A stretch of DNA of 5,709 nt, taken from positions 1 through 5,709 of the forward strand of contig JAGAJA010000002.1 of assembly GCA_017829075.1 (NCBI GenBank). The letters are read 5' to 3'. Each line of letters begins with the position of its first letter. The first letter of the stretch is position 1. The notes beneath the pieces are model-generated. The model saw nothing but the letters and a program-made list of their open reading frames with translations, searched no databases and had not been told where the DNA came from. Positions 1 through 5,636 of this stretch are shown here, one piece after another. The DNA comes from Oscillospiraceae bacterium. GTDB lineage: Bacteria > Bacillota_A > Clostridia > Oscillospirales > Ruminococcaceae. The position numbers were made by a program, and so were the translations under genes.

Positions 1-2514
1 GTTATCACCATTTGAAGCCGTCACCGCAGAGCGCACCTCCGCAACGTTCGCGGAATAAATTCCGCCCTGCTCCTTTTCCATTTCCGAAAGCAGCACCGTT
101 TCCGTTTTTTCGGGAAGCTCGGTCAGCACCCCGGACTTCATTCTGCGCAGGATAAACGGCTTCACAATGCGCTGCAGCGACTGTTTTGCCTGCTCGTTTC
201 CGTCCTTTACGACCGGGGATTCGTAATGCTGCCGGAAATACCTGTAGCTGAAAAGATAATCCGGCATAATGTAGTCAAATATGCTCCAGAGTTCCGCAAA
301 ACTGTTCTCTACCGGAGTTCCGGTCAGCGCAAACCGGCAGCGGCTGTTCACGGATTTCACCGCCTTTGCCGTCTGCGTGGAACTGTTCTTGATGTACTGC
401 GCTTCGTCCAGAAATTCATAGCGGAATTCATGCTCCTGATACTCTGCGAAGTCCCTTGCGATAAGGGAATAGGAGGTTATCACAACATCGAATTTTTCCA
501 TTTCTGCGAACTGCGCGGCGCGCTCTGAAGCCGTTCCCATGACGGCAAGCACCCGCAGTTCCGGCGCGAATTTTTCAATCTCGCCCTGCCAGTTCAGTAC
601 AAGGGAAGCCGGACATACAACAAGGCTTCTGCCGCCTTTGGAGCGCTTTTCATCAAGCATCAGCGCTGTTGCCTGCAATGTCTTTCCAAGTCCCATATCG
701 TCCGCGAGGATACCGCCCAGACCGTACGCAGACAGCGTTTTCAGCCACCGGAAACCGTAAATCTGATACTCGCGCAGAATACCGTCAAGCTGTTCCGGAA
801 CGCTGATTTTATCGGAGTAATCCAACATTTCACGGTAGGAACTTACCTGTCTGCGGAACTCCGAGCTGCGTTCAATTCTGACATTCTCAGAGGTACTCCC
901 AAGGCTGTCGAGATACAGCATTCTGAACGCCGGAACCATGATTTTTTCTTTCATAAGGGACTTATCCGAAATGTCAAGACTTTCCGTAATTTCAAACAGT
1001 TCGGAAAGCCCATCGTTAAGTATCGAGAAGCTTCCGTCTTTCAGCTTGTGGTACTTTTTCCCCAGCCGATAAGCCGCGAGAAGCTCCCGCAATTCCTCCG
1101 GAGTGTAGCCGTCCGCAGTAAGCTCCAGTTCAAGCACGCTGCCGCTCGGGCGCACTCCCAGAGCCGGACGGACCGCAGGACGTATTACTGCTTTTCTGCT
1201 GAAACGGTCGGTCGTGTATATCTCCATTTTCTCTGAAAGCGCGGGTATTCCCTCGGTCAGCAGGCGGTAAATTTCATCGTCGCCGTCAATGTAATACGGA
1301 TTCTTTTTATCGTCCCGAATGTCAAAATAATTCCCGACTGACAGCTCGCAGGAAGCCTCTGCAAAATGGTCGCAGAACGGATTTTTTCTTTTGCTCTGCT
1401 CCGGTGTAAATTTCTCGTCGCCGTAAAGATACTCAAGCCTTGCAACGACTTCTCCGCTTGCGTCCATGTCGATATAAAGCCGCGCGCTCAATTCCGGAGG
1501 CGTGAAATCCGAGAGAACTTCCAGTCCGGAGAATTTCACATATTTGCTCACCGGACGAATTACCGCAGTGTAGAATGCTGCGATCTCCTTTTCGGAAATC
1601 AGCAGTTCTTCCTTTAATGCGGCGTAAAGCAGCGCTCCGACTGCGTTTGTGAACTCCCTGCCGCAGACGAAAATCTGCTTTTTGTCTCTGTCGATGATAA
1701 TGCAGAAATTTTGCTCTGCATTAAATATTTCTATTTTACCAACCGGGCGCAAAAAATAGCGTCCCGTGTCAGTTTTCGCGATGTCAAAACTGATTTCCGG
1801 GTCGGAAAATTTCACGTCAAAATGACTGCGGCCGTAATTAACTCCGCTTTCCCTGACTATCTGGAAGAAGCGCACTGCGTCCTGCCCCTGTATCAGAAAC
1901 CTGCGTTTTCTGTCGGCACCTTCTTTAAATGTCATGAAAATACTGAATGTTAATTCAAGCAGCGCCGAGCTTTGCCCGTCCAGTACTTCCGGGCTGTGTA
2001 CGAACTCCAGTTCCTTTCCGTATTTCTTGTTCAGCCTGCCCTGAAAAGCCTGATACATGTCATAAATATCATTCACGACATAGAGTTTTTCGCGCCCTAT
2101 TTTCAGCGAGTACTTAAGCCCCTCGAACGTTGCTTCAAGCTCCGGCACAAGCCGTATTCCGTGTTCCTGCGCATTAATAACGGCTCTTTCGGTATAGTGA
2201 CGGATAAGTCCCCTGGCGTAATTTGAACTGCGGTTCGATATCGATTTGTCATATATGCTCTCAAGATATATGAGCGCGGCGGCAAGGTGCTTACAGTATC
2301 CGCGGTCGTACGGGCAGTCGCAGGAAAGCCCCGAAAGCTCGCCCTCCGGGGTTATCGACGCTGTAACGTTGTAGTTCTTCGTTCCTGCGACGATGAAGCG
2401 GTAGTTTCCTTTGACGTCGCGTATCACTTCTTTCAGTTTTTTCTGGCGGTAATATATCTGTCCGCGCTGAAAAATCGCATAGCTGAAATCGCCCTTGTAT
2501 GTCCTTATATTCAC
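1..2514 (-). CDS. SWIM zinc-finger SNF2-family DEAD/DEAH-box helicase (3' end beyond window)
   Basis: Uninterrupted minus-strand reading frame, 838 codons, running off base 1. An N-terminal SWIM zinc finger is visible as C65-x-C67-x6-C74-x-H76 (SCDCPYDRGYCKH). A long middle region (about 80-570) fits the bacterial SNF2-associated region. The first RecA-like ATPase lobe follows: LREYQ near 580, Walker A DDMGLGKT at 605-612, VVCPASLVLNW at 632-642, TSYSL at 680-684, Walker B DEAQ at 703-706 and motif III LTGTPVEN at 730-737. The PFILRR stretch near 784-789 leads toward the second lobe, whose motifs IV-VI lie outside the window. Family members are usually a little over 1000 residues, so roughly 200-250 are missing because of the window edge, not a mutation. 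Known role of the family: ATP-driven translocation on double-stranded DNA, remodelling protein-DNA or RNA polymerase complexes; the specific target here is unknown. The GTG start is chosen because AAAGGA sits 6 bases before it, an in-frame stop lies at 2581-2583, and the only earlier candidate GTG (2565) falls inside the promoter. Confidence 0.95.
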   Translation of the reverse strand, partial: MNIRTYKGDFSYAIFQRGQIYYRQKKLKEVIRDVKGNYRFIVAGTKNYNVTASITPEGELSGLSCDCPYDRGYCKHLAAALIYLESIYDKSISNRSSNYARGLIRHYTERAVINAQEHGIRLVPELEATFEGLKYSLKIGREKLYVVNDIYDMYQAFQGRLNKKYGKELEFVHSPEVLDGQSSALLELTFSIFMTFKEGADRKRRFLIQGQDAVRFFQIVRESGVNYGRSHFDVKFSDPEISFDIAKTDTGRYFLRPVGKIEIFNAEQNFCIIIDRDKKQIFVCGREFTNAVGALLYAALKEELLISEKEIAAFYTAVIRPVSKYVKFSGLEVLSDFTPPELSARLYIDMDASGEVVARLEYLYGDEKFTPEQSKRKNPFCDHFAEASCELSVGNYFDIRDDKKNPYYIDGDDEIYRLLTEGIPALSEKMEIYTTDRFSRKAVIRPAVRPALGVRPSGSVLELELTADGYTPEELRELLAAYRLGKKYHKLKDGSFSILNDGLSELFEITESLDISDKSLMKEKIMVPAFRMLYLDSLGSTSENVRIERSSEFRRQVSSYREMLDYSDKISVPEQLDGILREYQIYGFRWLKTLSAYGLGGILADDMGLGKTLQATALMLDEKRSKGGRSLVVCPASLVLNWQGEIEKFAPELRVLAVMGTASERAAQFAEMEKFDVVITSYSLIARDFAEYQEHEFRYEFLDEAQYIKNSSTQTAKAVKSVNSRCRFALTGTPVENSFAELWSIFDYIMPDYLFSYRYFRQHYESPVVKDGNEQAKQSLQRIVKPFILRRMKSGVLTELPEKTETVLLSEMEKEQGGIYSANVAEVRSAVTASNGDN

Positions 2515-2520
2515 GTGTAT

Positions 2521-2526
2521 TCCTTT
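2521..2526 (-). promoter_or_regulatory. Ribosome binding site fixing the GTG start of the helicase
   Basis: AAAGGA on the minus strand lies 6 bases upstream of GTG (2514-2512). No in-frame ATG occurs between the upstream stop (2583-2581) and this GTG, so the site decides a non-ATG start. Confidence 0.75.
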
Positions 2527-2555
2527 TCCGGCGGCTCTGAAATCGTTTTGTTTCC

Positions 2556-2584
2556 ATTTTATCACAAATACACGCTGTTGTCAA
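2556..2584 (-). promoter_or_regulatory. Sigma-A-type promoter of the SNF2 helicase gene
   Basis: On the minus strand, TTGACA (2584-2579, perfect -35) is followed by a 17-base spacer and TAAAAT (2561-2556), preceded by TGA as an extended -10. The predicted transcript start is near 2549, giving a leader of about 35 bases before the GTG at 2514. Near-consensus elements suggest strong constitutive expression. It points away from the DUF2798 promoter, so the two genes are divergent. Confidence 0.85.
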
Positions 2585-3053
2585 TTGCTTTATAGGTAAA
2601 ACGCCGGAAACTACCCCAAACAAAACATTGATACACTCGCCATTAGTGAATCTGTAAGCCGCCGCATACCGAAAACGAAATGATGTTGTATAATAAAACT
2701 TGACACACTACGCTCAAGATAAATTACCACTGTTGTACAACATGATTGCCTTTTATAATTATATTCATACGTATAATATACTATTGTGCAAGCATATTAA
2801 GACAAAATCTTCAACAGCTTCTTGTGTCGGTGCATTAATATACAACGCCAGCAACTCATCATTGTACATTCTGACGGAAAATCGGGTTTTGCATATAAGC
2901 GAAGCGTAATATTGACAAAACTGATCGCGCAATCGCTTAGCAATAATTATGCGGTATTACCTTAATGGGCTGCAAATACACAAAATCCCCAAAACGCCTT
3001 ATGTAATTGGCTAAAAGTTGCATTTATGCGGCTTTATGGAAGTAAACTTTTGT
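2585..3053. other. AT-rich intergenic region without a confident gene
   Basis: About 470 bases between the helicase promoter and the DUF2798 promoter region. No ORF here has a convincing ribosome binding site. The minus strand is open without a stop for 63 codons (2956-2768, ending at a TGA at 2767-2765) and translates to a protein-like string including MYNDELLALYINAPTQEAV, so a decayed gene is possible. A plus-strand TTG-initiated frame at 2700-2909 overlaps it and has no ribosome binding site. A 7-base inverted repeat, TAAGCGA (2896-2902) and TCGCTTA (2933-2939), is present. No tRNA, CRISPR or riboswitch signature was seen. Confidence 0.6.
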
Positions 3054-3076
3054 TGATAAATAACATTGACTTATCA
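3054..3076. promoter_or_regulatory. Candidate operator overlapping the DUF2798 promoter
   Basis: Inverted repeat TGATAA (3054-3059), 11 bases, TTATCA (3071-3076). It spans the -35 hexamer (3066-3071), where a bound dimeric repressor would block polymerase. Six-base arms in AT-rich DNA can arise by chance, and no regulator gene lies in the window, so this is tentative. Confidence 0.25.
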
Positions 3077-3094
3077 TGCGGATTATGCTAAAAT
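3066..3094 (+). promoter_or_regulatory. Sigma-A-type promoter of the DUF2798 gene
   Basis: TTGACT (3066-3071), a 17-base spacer, and TAAAAT (3089-3094) preceded by TGC, an extended -10. The predicted start near 3101 leaves a leader of about 95 bases before the ATG at 3197, longer than the other leaders in the window. Confidence 0.8.
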
Positions 3095-3148
3095 ATTAAA
3101 GCGAACTGAATAGCAAGGGTTTTATTGGAAACGTACATTCTCCGAATG

Positions 3149-3181
3149 ATTAACGAACAACACTTATGCTGCAACGTTAAT
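3149..3181 (+). repeat. Inverted repeat in the DUF2798 leader next to the ribosome binding site
   Basis: ATTAACG (3149-3155) is exactly complementary to CGTTAAT (3175-3181), with a 19-base loop. The stem ends two bases before the AGGAGGA ribosome binding site. In RNA it could form a hairpin affecting ribosome access; in DNA it could be an operator half-site pair. The stem is AT-rich and would be weak, so its function is uncertain. Confidence 0.3.
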
Positions 3182-3183
3182 AC

Positions 3184-3190
3184 AGGAGGA
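3184..3190 (+). promoter_or_regulatory. Strong ribosome binding site deciding the DUF2798 start
   Basis: AGGAGGA lies 6 bases before ATG 3197-3199, ideal spacing. It excludes the longer in-frame reading from TTG 3125, which has no such site and would put 24 poorly conserved-looking residues in front of the first membrane helix. Confidence 0.9.
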
Positions 3191-3196
3191 TTTTTT

Positions 3197-3691
3197 ATGC
3201 CCAAGAACTTATTTCAGGAAATCATTTTCACGATAATTATGGTGATCGTGATGGTATACGCGATGATATGCTACAACATTGCGCTGAGCACCGGAGGAAT
3301 GTCGAATTTTGTGTTCCTCGCCGCTTTTAAAGAGCTTGCTGTCATGGGTCCCATTGCGTTTGTGCTGGATTTCTTCCTTGTCGGAAAAATCGCAAAAGCA
3401 AAGGTGTTCAAGATGGTCGATGTCAGAAAGGACAATCCGTTTCACCTCGTTATCGCGATATCTGTCGTGTCAGTTATCTTCATGTGCCCGCTGATGAGCC
3501 TTGCTGCGACCCTGCTTTTCAAGGACGCAGGCAGCGAATTTTTCGCTGTATGGCTCCAGACAACGGCGCTGAATTTCCCGATGGCGCTTTGCTGGCAGCT
3601 GTTCTTTGCAGGTCCTGCCGTAAGATTTGTTTTCTCCCTTATTTTCAGAAAAAAGAAAAGCGCGGCTGCTGAAAGCGAAAAGGCTGCATAA
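3197..3691 (+). CDS. DUF2798 domain-containing integral membrane protein
   Basis: A 164-residue, very hydrophobic protein with four predicted membrane helices at about residues 8-30, 37-62, 83-108 and 120-150. Basic loops (residues 64-79) and the basic tail RKKK (151-154) suggest both termini face the cytoplasm. Characteristic strings are MVYAMICYNIAL (19-30), GPIAFVLDFFLVGK (51-64), CPLMSLAATLLF (97-108) and NFPMALCWQLFFAGP (126-140), which match my memory of DUF2798 proteins of Clostridia. The two halves look related: the helix 1 motif MVYAMICYN resembles the helix 4 motif FPMALCWQL, as expected for a duplicated two-helix unit. The biochemical function of the family is not known to me, and no transport or catalytic motif is visible. 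The gene is monocistronic, with its own promoter (3066-3094) and a terminator 25 bases after the stop. The family assignment is by recognition, not search. Confidence 0.88.
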   Translation: MPKNLFQEIIFTIIMVIVMVYAMICYNIALSTGGMSNFVFLAAFKELAVMGPIAFVLDFFLVGKIAKAKVFKMVDVRKDNPFHLVIAISVVSVIFMCPLMSLAATLLFKDAGSEFFAVWLQTTALNFPMALCWQLFFAGPAVRFVFSLIFRKKKSAAAESEKAA

Positions 3692-3716
3692 TTCAAGTTT
3701 CAATAATAATAATAAT

Positions 3717-3758
3717 AGCACCGGAAGTGATTTTCGTTCACTCCCGGTGCTGTTTGTT
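3717..3758 (+). terminator. Rho-independent terminator after the DUF2798 gene
   Basis: Stem AGCACCGGAAGTGA (3717-3730) with TCACTCCCGGTGCT (3738-3751), 13 of 14 pairs with one A-C mismatch (3725/3743), and a 7-base loop. It is followed by GTTTGTT on the plus strand. On the minus strand the stem is followed by ATT repeats, so it could also act weakly in that direction. Confidence 0.8.
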
Positions 3759-3858
3759 ATCAAGGGATAATCAGAAGCCGCCGCAATGTTTTTTCTTGTC
3801 AAGCAAAACCGTACCAACTTTCGCCAAAGGATAATGTACTTCACCGCCGCCATTTTAC

Positions 3859-4140
3859 TTGGAAAATATAGAGGTCAACGAACAGGATTATATTCTTCTG
3901 CCCACACAGTACGATATTCACGAATATCAAATCATGAAAGACTTTGCGTTGGAATGCCCATATGAACAGATGAGAGAACGAATGCTCGCTTCGCTTCGGG
4001 GAAGCGGATCATTCCGACGGTTCAAGGACGCGGTTTATTATCTTGGAATCCGCGACGACTGGTTTGCATACAGAACTAAACGATTCAGTAAAATTGCAGA
4101 ACAATGGTGCAAACAAAACGGACTGCTGCAAACAAAGTAA
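3859..4140 (+). pseudogene. 5'-truncated UPF0158 family gene remnant
   Basis: An open frame of 93 codons from TTG 3859 covers only the C-terminal part of a UPF0158 protein. Recognisable strings are YILLP (11-15), DIHEYQIM (19-26), SGSFRRFKDAV (49-59), DWFAYR (67-72) and IAEQWC (79-84). Full-length members are about 130-160 residues and begin with a region of roughly 50 residues that is absent here. Upstream in frame there is a TAA at 3832-3834, and none of the three plus frames over 3760-3858 resembles the missing part. There is no ribosome binding site before TTG 3859 or before the internal ATG 3934, and no convincing promoter after the preceding terminator. I therefore read it as a remnant from a deletion or rearrangement near 3850, although the remaining codons have no stop or frameshift, suggesting a recent event. 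Translation of a short product cannot be excluded. The family function is unknown. Confidence 0.7.
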
Positions 4141-4155
4141 AGCACCGCACAATAT

Positions 4156-4200
4156 AGAAGCCCCCGCAACCGGAAGAACTGGAGCGCTTCTTTGGTTTTT
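4156..4200 (+). terminator. Probable rho-independent terminator of the UPF0158 remnant
   Basis: AGAAGC (4156-4161) pairs with GCTTCT (4186-4191), and an inner stem CCGG (4170-4173) pairs with CTGG (4179-4182, one G-T pair) around an AAGAA loop. TTTGGTTTTT follows at 4191-4200. A further outer pair, CGCACAA (4146-4152) with TTGTGCG (4199-4205), encloses the whole. Its survival after a truncated gene fits the original gene end being intact. Confidence 0.6.
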
Positions 4201-4205
4201 GTGCG

Positions 4206-4428
4206 ATGTTTAACTCTGTTATTGTATTTCATCACATATAAACCCGTCGTTTTCAGCTTCTTTATGACAGCACAGCAGTATGAGAAGAGTAGTACTTTCT
4301 CAGATTGTCGAACTGTAGCTTATTATGTTAGCACGTTATTATGAAACTTCTTAACAATTGAGGGATAATTTCTCTATAACTAAATAACCGCAAACCAACC
4401 GGCATAATGAGTGATTAGTATGTTGGTA
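4206..4428. other. AT-rich intergenic stretch
   Basis: No gene seen. There is a small imperfect hairpin, TGAGAA (4280-4285) with TTCTCA (about 4298-4303), and a weak promoter-like TTAACA/TATAAC pair near 4352-4381. Neither is convincing. The strong promoter of the next gene begins immediately after. Confidence 0.5.
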
Positions 4429-4457
4429 TTGAAATTTTTGTTGGGCTGTGATATAAT
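4429..4457 (+). promoter_or_regulatory. Sigma-A-type promoter of the GH114-like lipoprotein gene
   Basis: TTGAAA (4429-4434), a 17-base spacer, and a perfect TATAAT (4452-4457) preceded by TGA, an extended -10. The predicted transcript start is about 4463-4465, leaving a leader of about 65 bases before ATG 4529. Confidence 0.85.
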
Positions 4458-4464
4458 GAGGAAA

Positions 4465-4515
4465 ATGGGTGTAAATCTGCCTTATAAATTTGGAGATGGC
4501 ACATTCTTTATTTAG
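4465..4515 (+). CDS. Possible 16-residue leader peptide upstream of the GH114-like gene
   Basis: ATG at 4465 opens a 16-codon frame, MGVNLPYKFGDGTFFI, ending with TAG at 4513-4515. That stop overlaps the AGGAG ribosome binding site (4514-4518) of the following gene, an arrangement that could couple the two. GAGG (4458-4461) lies only 3 bases upstream and is probably before the transcript start, so translation would have to be leaderless. No run of a single amino acid typical of attenuators is present. It may be chance. Confidence 0.2.
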   Translation: MGVNLPYKFGDGTFFI

Positions 4516-4518
4516 GAG
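4514..4518 (+). promoter_or_regulatory. Ribosome binding site deciding the start of the GH114-like lipoprotein
   Basis: AGGAG lies 10 bases before ATG 4529. Earlier in-frame TTG 4490 and ATG 4496 lack a properly spaced site; GGAG directly abuts ATG 4496 with no gap. Starting at 4529 gives a compact lipoprotein signal peptide. Confidence 0.7.
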
Positions 4519-4528
4519 CAAAAAAGAA

Positions 4529-5347
4529 ATGACTAAAATACTTGTTCTGATTTCTGCGGTGATTTATTTTACAGCCTGTACGGTAAAGACAACGGAAAAG
4601 TTGACTGATGTAAGACATCCGTATGGTGTTTTTATCGGAGCAGAAAAGGAAAAACTGTTGTCGCTAAACAACTATGACATTCTTGTTATTGATGCAGAAT
4701 TATTGACAGCCGAGGACATTGATGTGATACACCAAAACGGAAACAACGAGATATATTCCTATCTTAATATTGGTTCAGTAGAAGACTTTCGCAGCTATTA
4801 CGAAGAATTTTTGCCTTTTACCATAGGCGAATACGAGGATTGGGATAATGAAAAGTGGATAGATGTATCATCAGAAAAATGGCAGACACACATCGTTGAA
4901 GCAGCGGATGAACTGATGGATAAGGGAGTTTCAGGACTATTTGTGGATAATACCGATGTTTACTATGCATTTCACGAGCAGAAAATATACAATGCGTTAC
5001 TAGATATTTTCAACTCTTTTACTGAAAAAGGAATAAAGGTAATTGTGAATGGCGGCGATGTGTTTATAAGTGAAGTAATAAATAATTGCTCTATCCCAAC
5101 TTGCATAAATGCGGTTAATCAGGAAACCGTATTTACATCAATAAATTTCGATGATAAATCCTTTGGCGAAAATAATTGGGAGAATAGAGAGTATTTTATT
5201 GAATATCTTAATGTCTGCAAACAAAACGGTATGGATGTTTTGCTTATTGAATATGGCGCAAACGATAAACTGAGGGAAAAGGTCATGGATTACTGCAATG
5301 AAAATGATTATGTATGCTATTTTGCTGACTCTTTGGCGCTTGATTGA
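4529..5347 (+). CDS. Predicted lipoprotein with GH114-like endo-alpha-1,4-polygalactosaminidase TIM-barrel domain
   Basis: A 272-residue protein. Residues 1-17 form a short signal peptide ending in a lipobox-like FTAC with Cys17, so the mature protein is probably anchored on the outer face of the membrane; Phe at -3 is unusual. From about 32 to the end the sequence follows the GH114 / TM1410-like barrel: GVFIG (33-37), ILVIDAELL (51-59), YSYLNIGSVEDFRSY (76-90), KWIDVSSEKW (109-118), GVSGLFVDNTDVYY (133-146), KVIVNGGD (170-177), INAVNQETVF (193-202) and VLLIEYG (237-243). By family analogy, D140 and E241 are the leading catalytic-acid candidates, with E199 also possible; this is inference. 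Characterised GH114 enzymes cut alpha-1,4-linked galactosamine polymers, but many bacterial members are untested, so the substrate is open. The gene has its own strong promoter, no partner genes for polysaccharide synthesis nearby, and lower GC than the helicase (30-40% in hand-counted 60-base rows against 42-62%), consistent with acquisition. Confidence 0.82.
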   Translation: MTKILVLISAVIYFTACTVKTTEKLTDVRHPYGVFIGAEKEKLLSLNNYDILVIDAELLTAEDIDVIHQNGNNEIYSYLNIGSVEDFRSYYEEFLPFTIGEYEDWDNEKWIDVSSEKWQTHIVEAADELMDKGVSGLFVDNTDVYYAFHEQKIYNALLDIFNSFTEKGIKVIVNGGDVFISEVINNCSIPTCINAVNQETVFTSINFDDKSFGENNWENREYFIEYLNVCKQNGMDVLLIEYGANDKLREKVMDYCNENDYVCYFADSLALD

Positions 5348-5355
5348 TAAATAGC

Positions 5356-5467
5356 CATTTCTCAATCAGACATATCTGCTGTAAATTAAGTGATATGCTG
5401 TGTTCGTTTTAGCATACTCAGCTGTAATAGTCAATGCAAAAGGGGTAGAGCGGAGCATTGAGAAATG
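5356..5467. repeat. 11-base inverted repeat linking the end of the GH114-like gene to a downstream hairpin loop
   Basis: CATTTCTCAAT (5356-5366), starting 8 bases after the stop codon, is the exact reverse complement of ATTGAGAAATG (5457-5467). The second copy makes up the apical part of the hairpin at 5442-5486. In a transcript reading through the gene the two could pair as a long-range stem or a pseudoknot with the hairpin loop. Confidence 0.6.
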
Positions 5468-5486
5468 AATGCACTGGCTCTACCCC
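5442..5486. repeat. Strong hairpin with a perfect 10-base stem
   Basis: GGGGTAGAGC (5442-5451) pairs perfectly with GCTCTACCCC (5477-5486), and inside it GCATT (5455-5459) pairs with AATGC (5468-5472). The plus strand continues AAAA, so it is not a classical terminator for the GH114-like gene. On the minus strand four T residues follow, making a possible minus-strand terminator. A competing pair, TCAATGC (5431-5437) with GCATTGA (5455-5461), would open the inner stem. It could be an RNA switch, a terminator left from a lost minus-strand gene, or an insertion-sequence end structure. Confidence 0.65.
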
Positions 5487-5491
5487 AAAAT

Positions 5492-5558
5492 CTGCGTAAA
5501 CCACAAACATGCAATCATCTGTCGGGAAAACAGCCTTAGATTTAGTCACCTTACGCAG
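5492..5558. repeat. 8-base inverted repeat upstream of the transposase gene
   Basis: CTGCGTAA (5492-5499) and TTACGCAG (5551-5558) are exact reverse complements 51 bases apart, with a small internal hairpin CTGT/ACAG (5519-5522, 5530-5533). They lie between the strong hairpin and the transposase promoter, where the left end of an insertion sequence would be expected. The element boundary cannot be fixed from one side. Confidence 0.4.
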
Positions 5559-5590
5559 CTGCCGATTGATACTAAACACCAATTAAGCTA

Positions 5591-5619
5591 TAGACAAAAT
5601 TGATGAAAAATGGTATAAT
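5591..5619 (+). promoter_or_regulatory. Promoter of the probable transposase gene
   Basis: TAGACA (5591-5596, one mismatch to TTGACA), a 17-base spacer, and TATAAT (5614-5619) preceded by TGG, an extended -10. The predicted start near 5626 leaves only about 11 bases before ATG 5637, so the leader is little more than the ribosome binding site. Confidence 0.7.
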
Positions 5620-5636
5620 AAAAATGGTGATGAAGA

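Noticed and set aside
226..2595. Several plus-strand and off-frame minus-strand ORFs of 60-110 codons across the first 2.6 kb
   Set aside because: They overlap the intact helicase frame antisense or out of frame, lack ribosome binding sites and show no family motifs.
2700..2909. Plus-strand TTG-initiated frame of 69 codons
   Set aside because: No ribosome binding site, no recognisable motif, and it overlaps an equally open minus-strand frame.
2949..3081. Three copies of ATGCGG (2949, 3026, 3076) upstream of the DUF2798 gene
   Set aside because: Six bases only, irregular spacing of 77 and 50, so a chance recurrence is likely.
3125..3196. N-terminal extension of the DUF2798 protein from TTG 3125
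   Set aside because: No ribosome binding site before the TTG, whereas AGGAGGA sits 6 bases before ATG 3197; the extension lies in the transcript leader.
3470..3853. Minus-strand frame of 127 codons over the DUF2798 gene
   Set aside because: It is antisense to a clear membrane-protein gene, runs through the terminator hairpin, and has low-complexity leucine and serine runs from repeated bases.
4490..4528. Longer start (TTG 4490 or ATG 4496) for the GH114-like lipoprotein
   Set aside because: No properly spaced ribosome binding site; the ATG 4529 start has AGGAG upstream and gives a normal short lipoprotein signal peptide.
5342..5571. Direct repeat GATTGATA at 5342-5349 and 5564-5571 as a target-site duplication
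   Set aside because: Eight AT-rich bases, the first copy inside the gene end, and no matching terminal repeats at the two edges.
5348..5636. T-box, riboswitch, CRISPR or attC interpretation of the repeat-rich region
   Set aside because: No T-box GGTGG motif, no regularly spaced direct repeats, and no attC core sequences were found.
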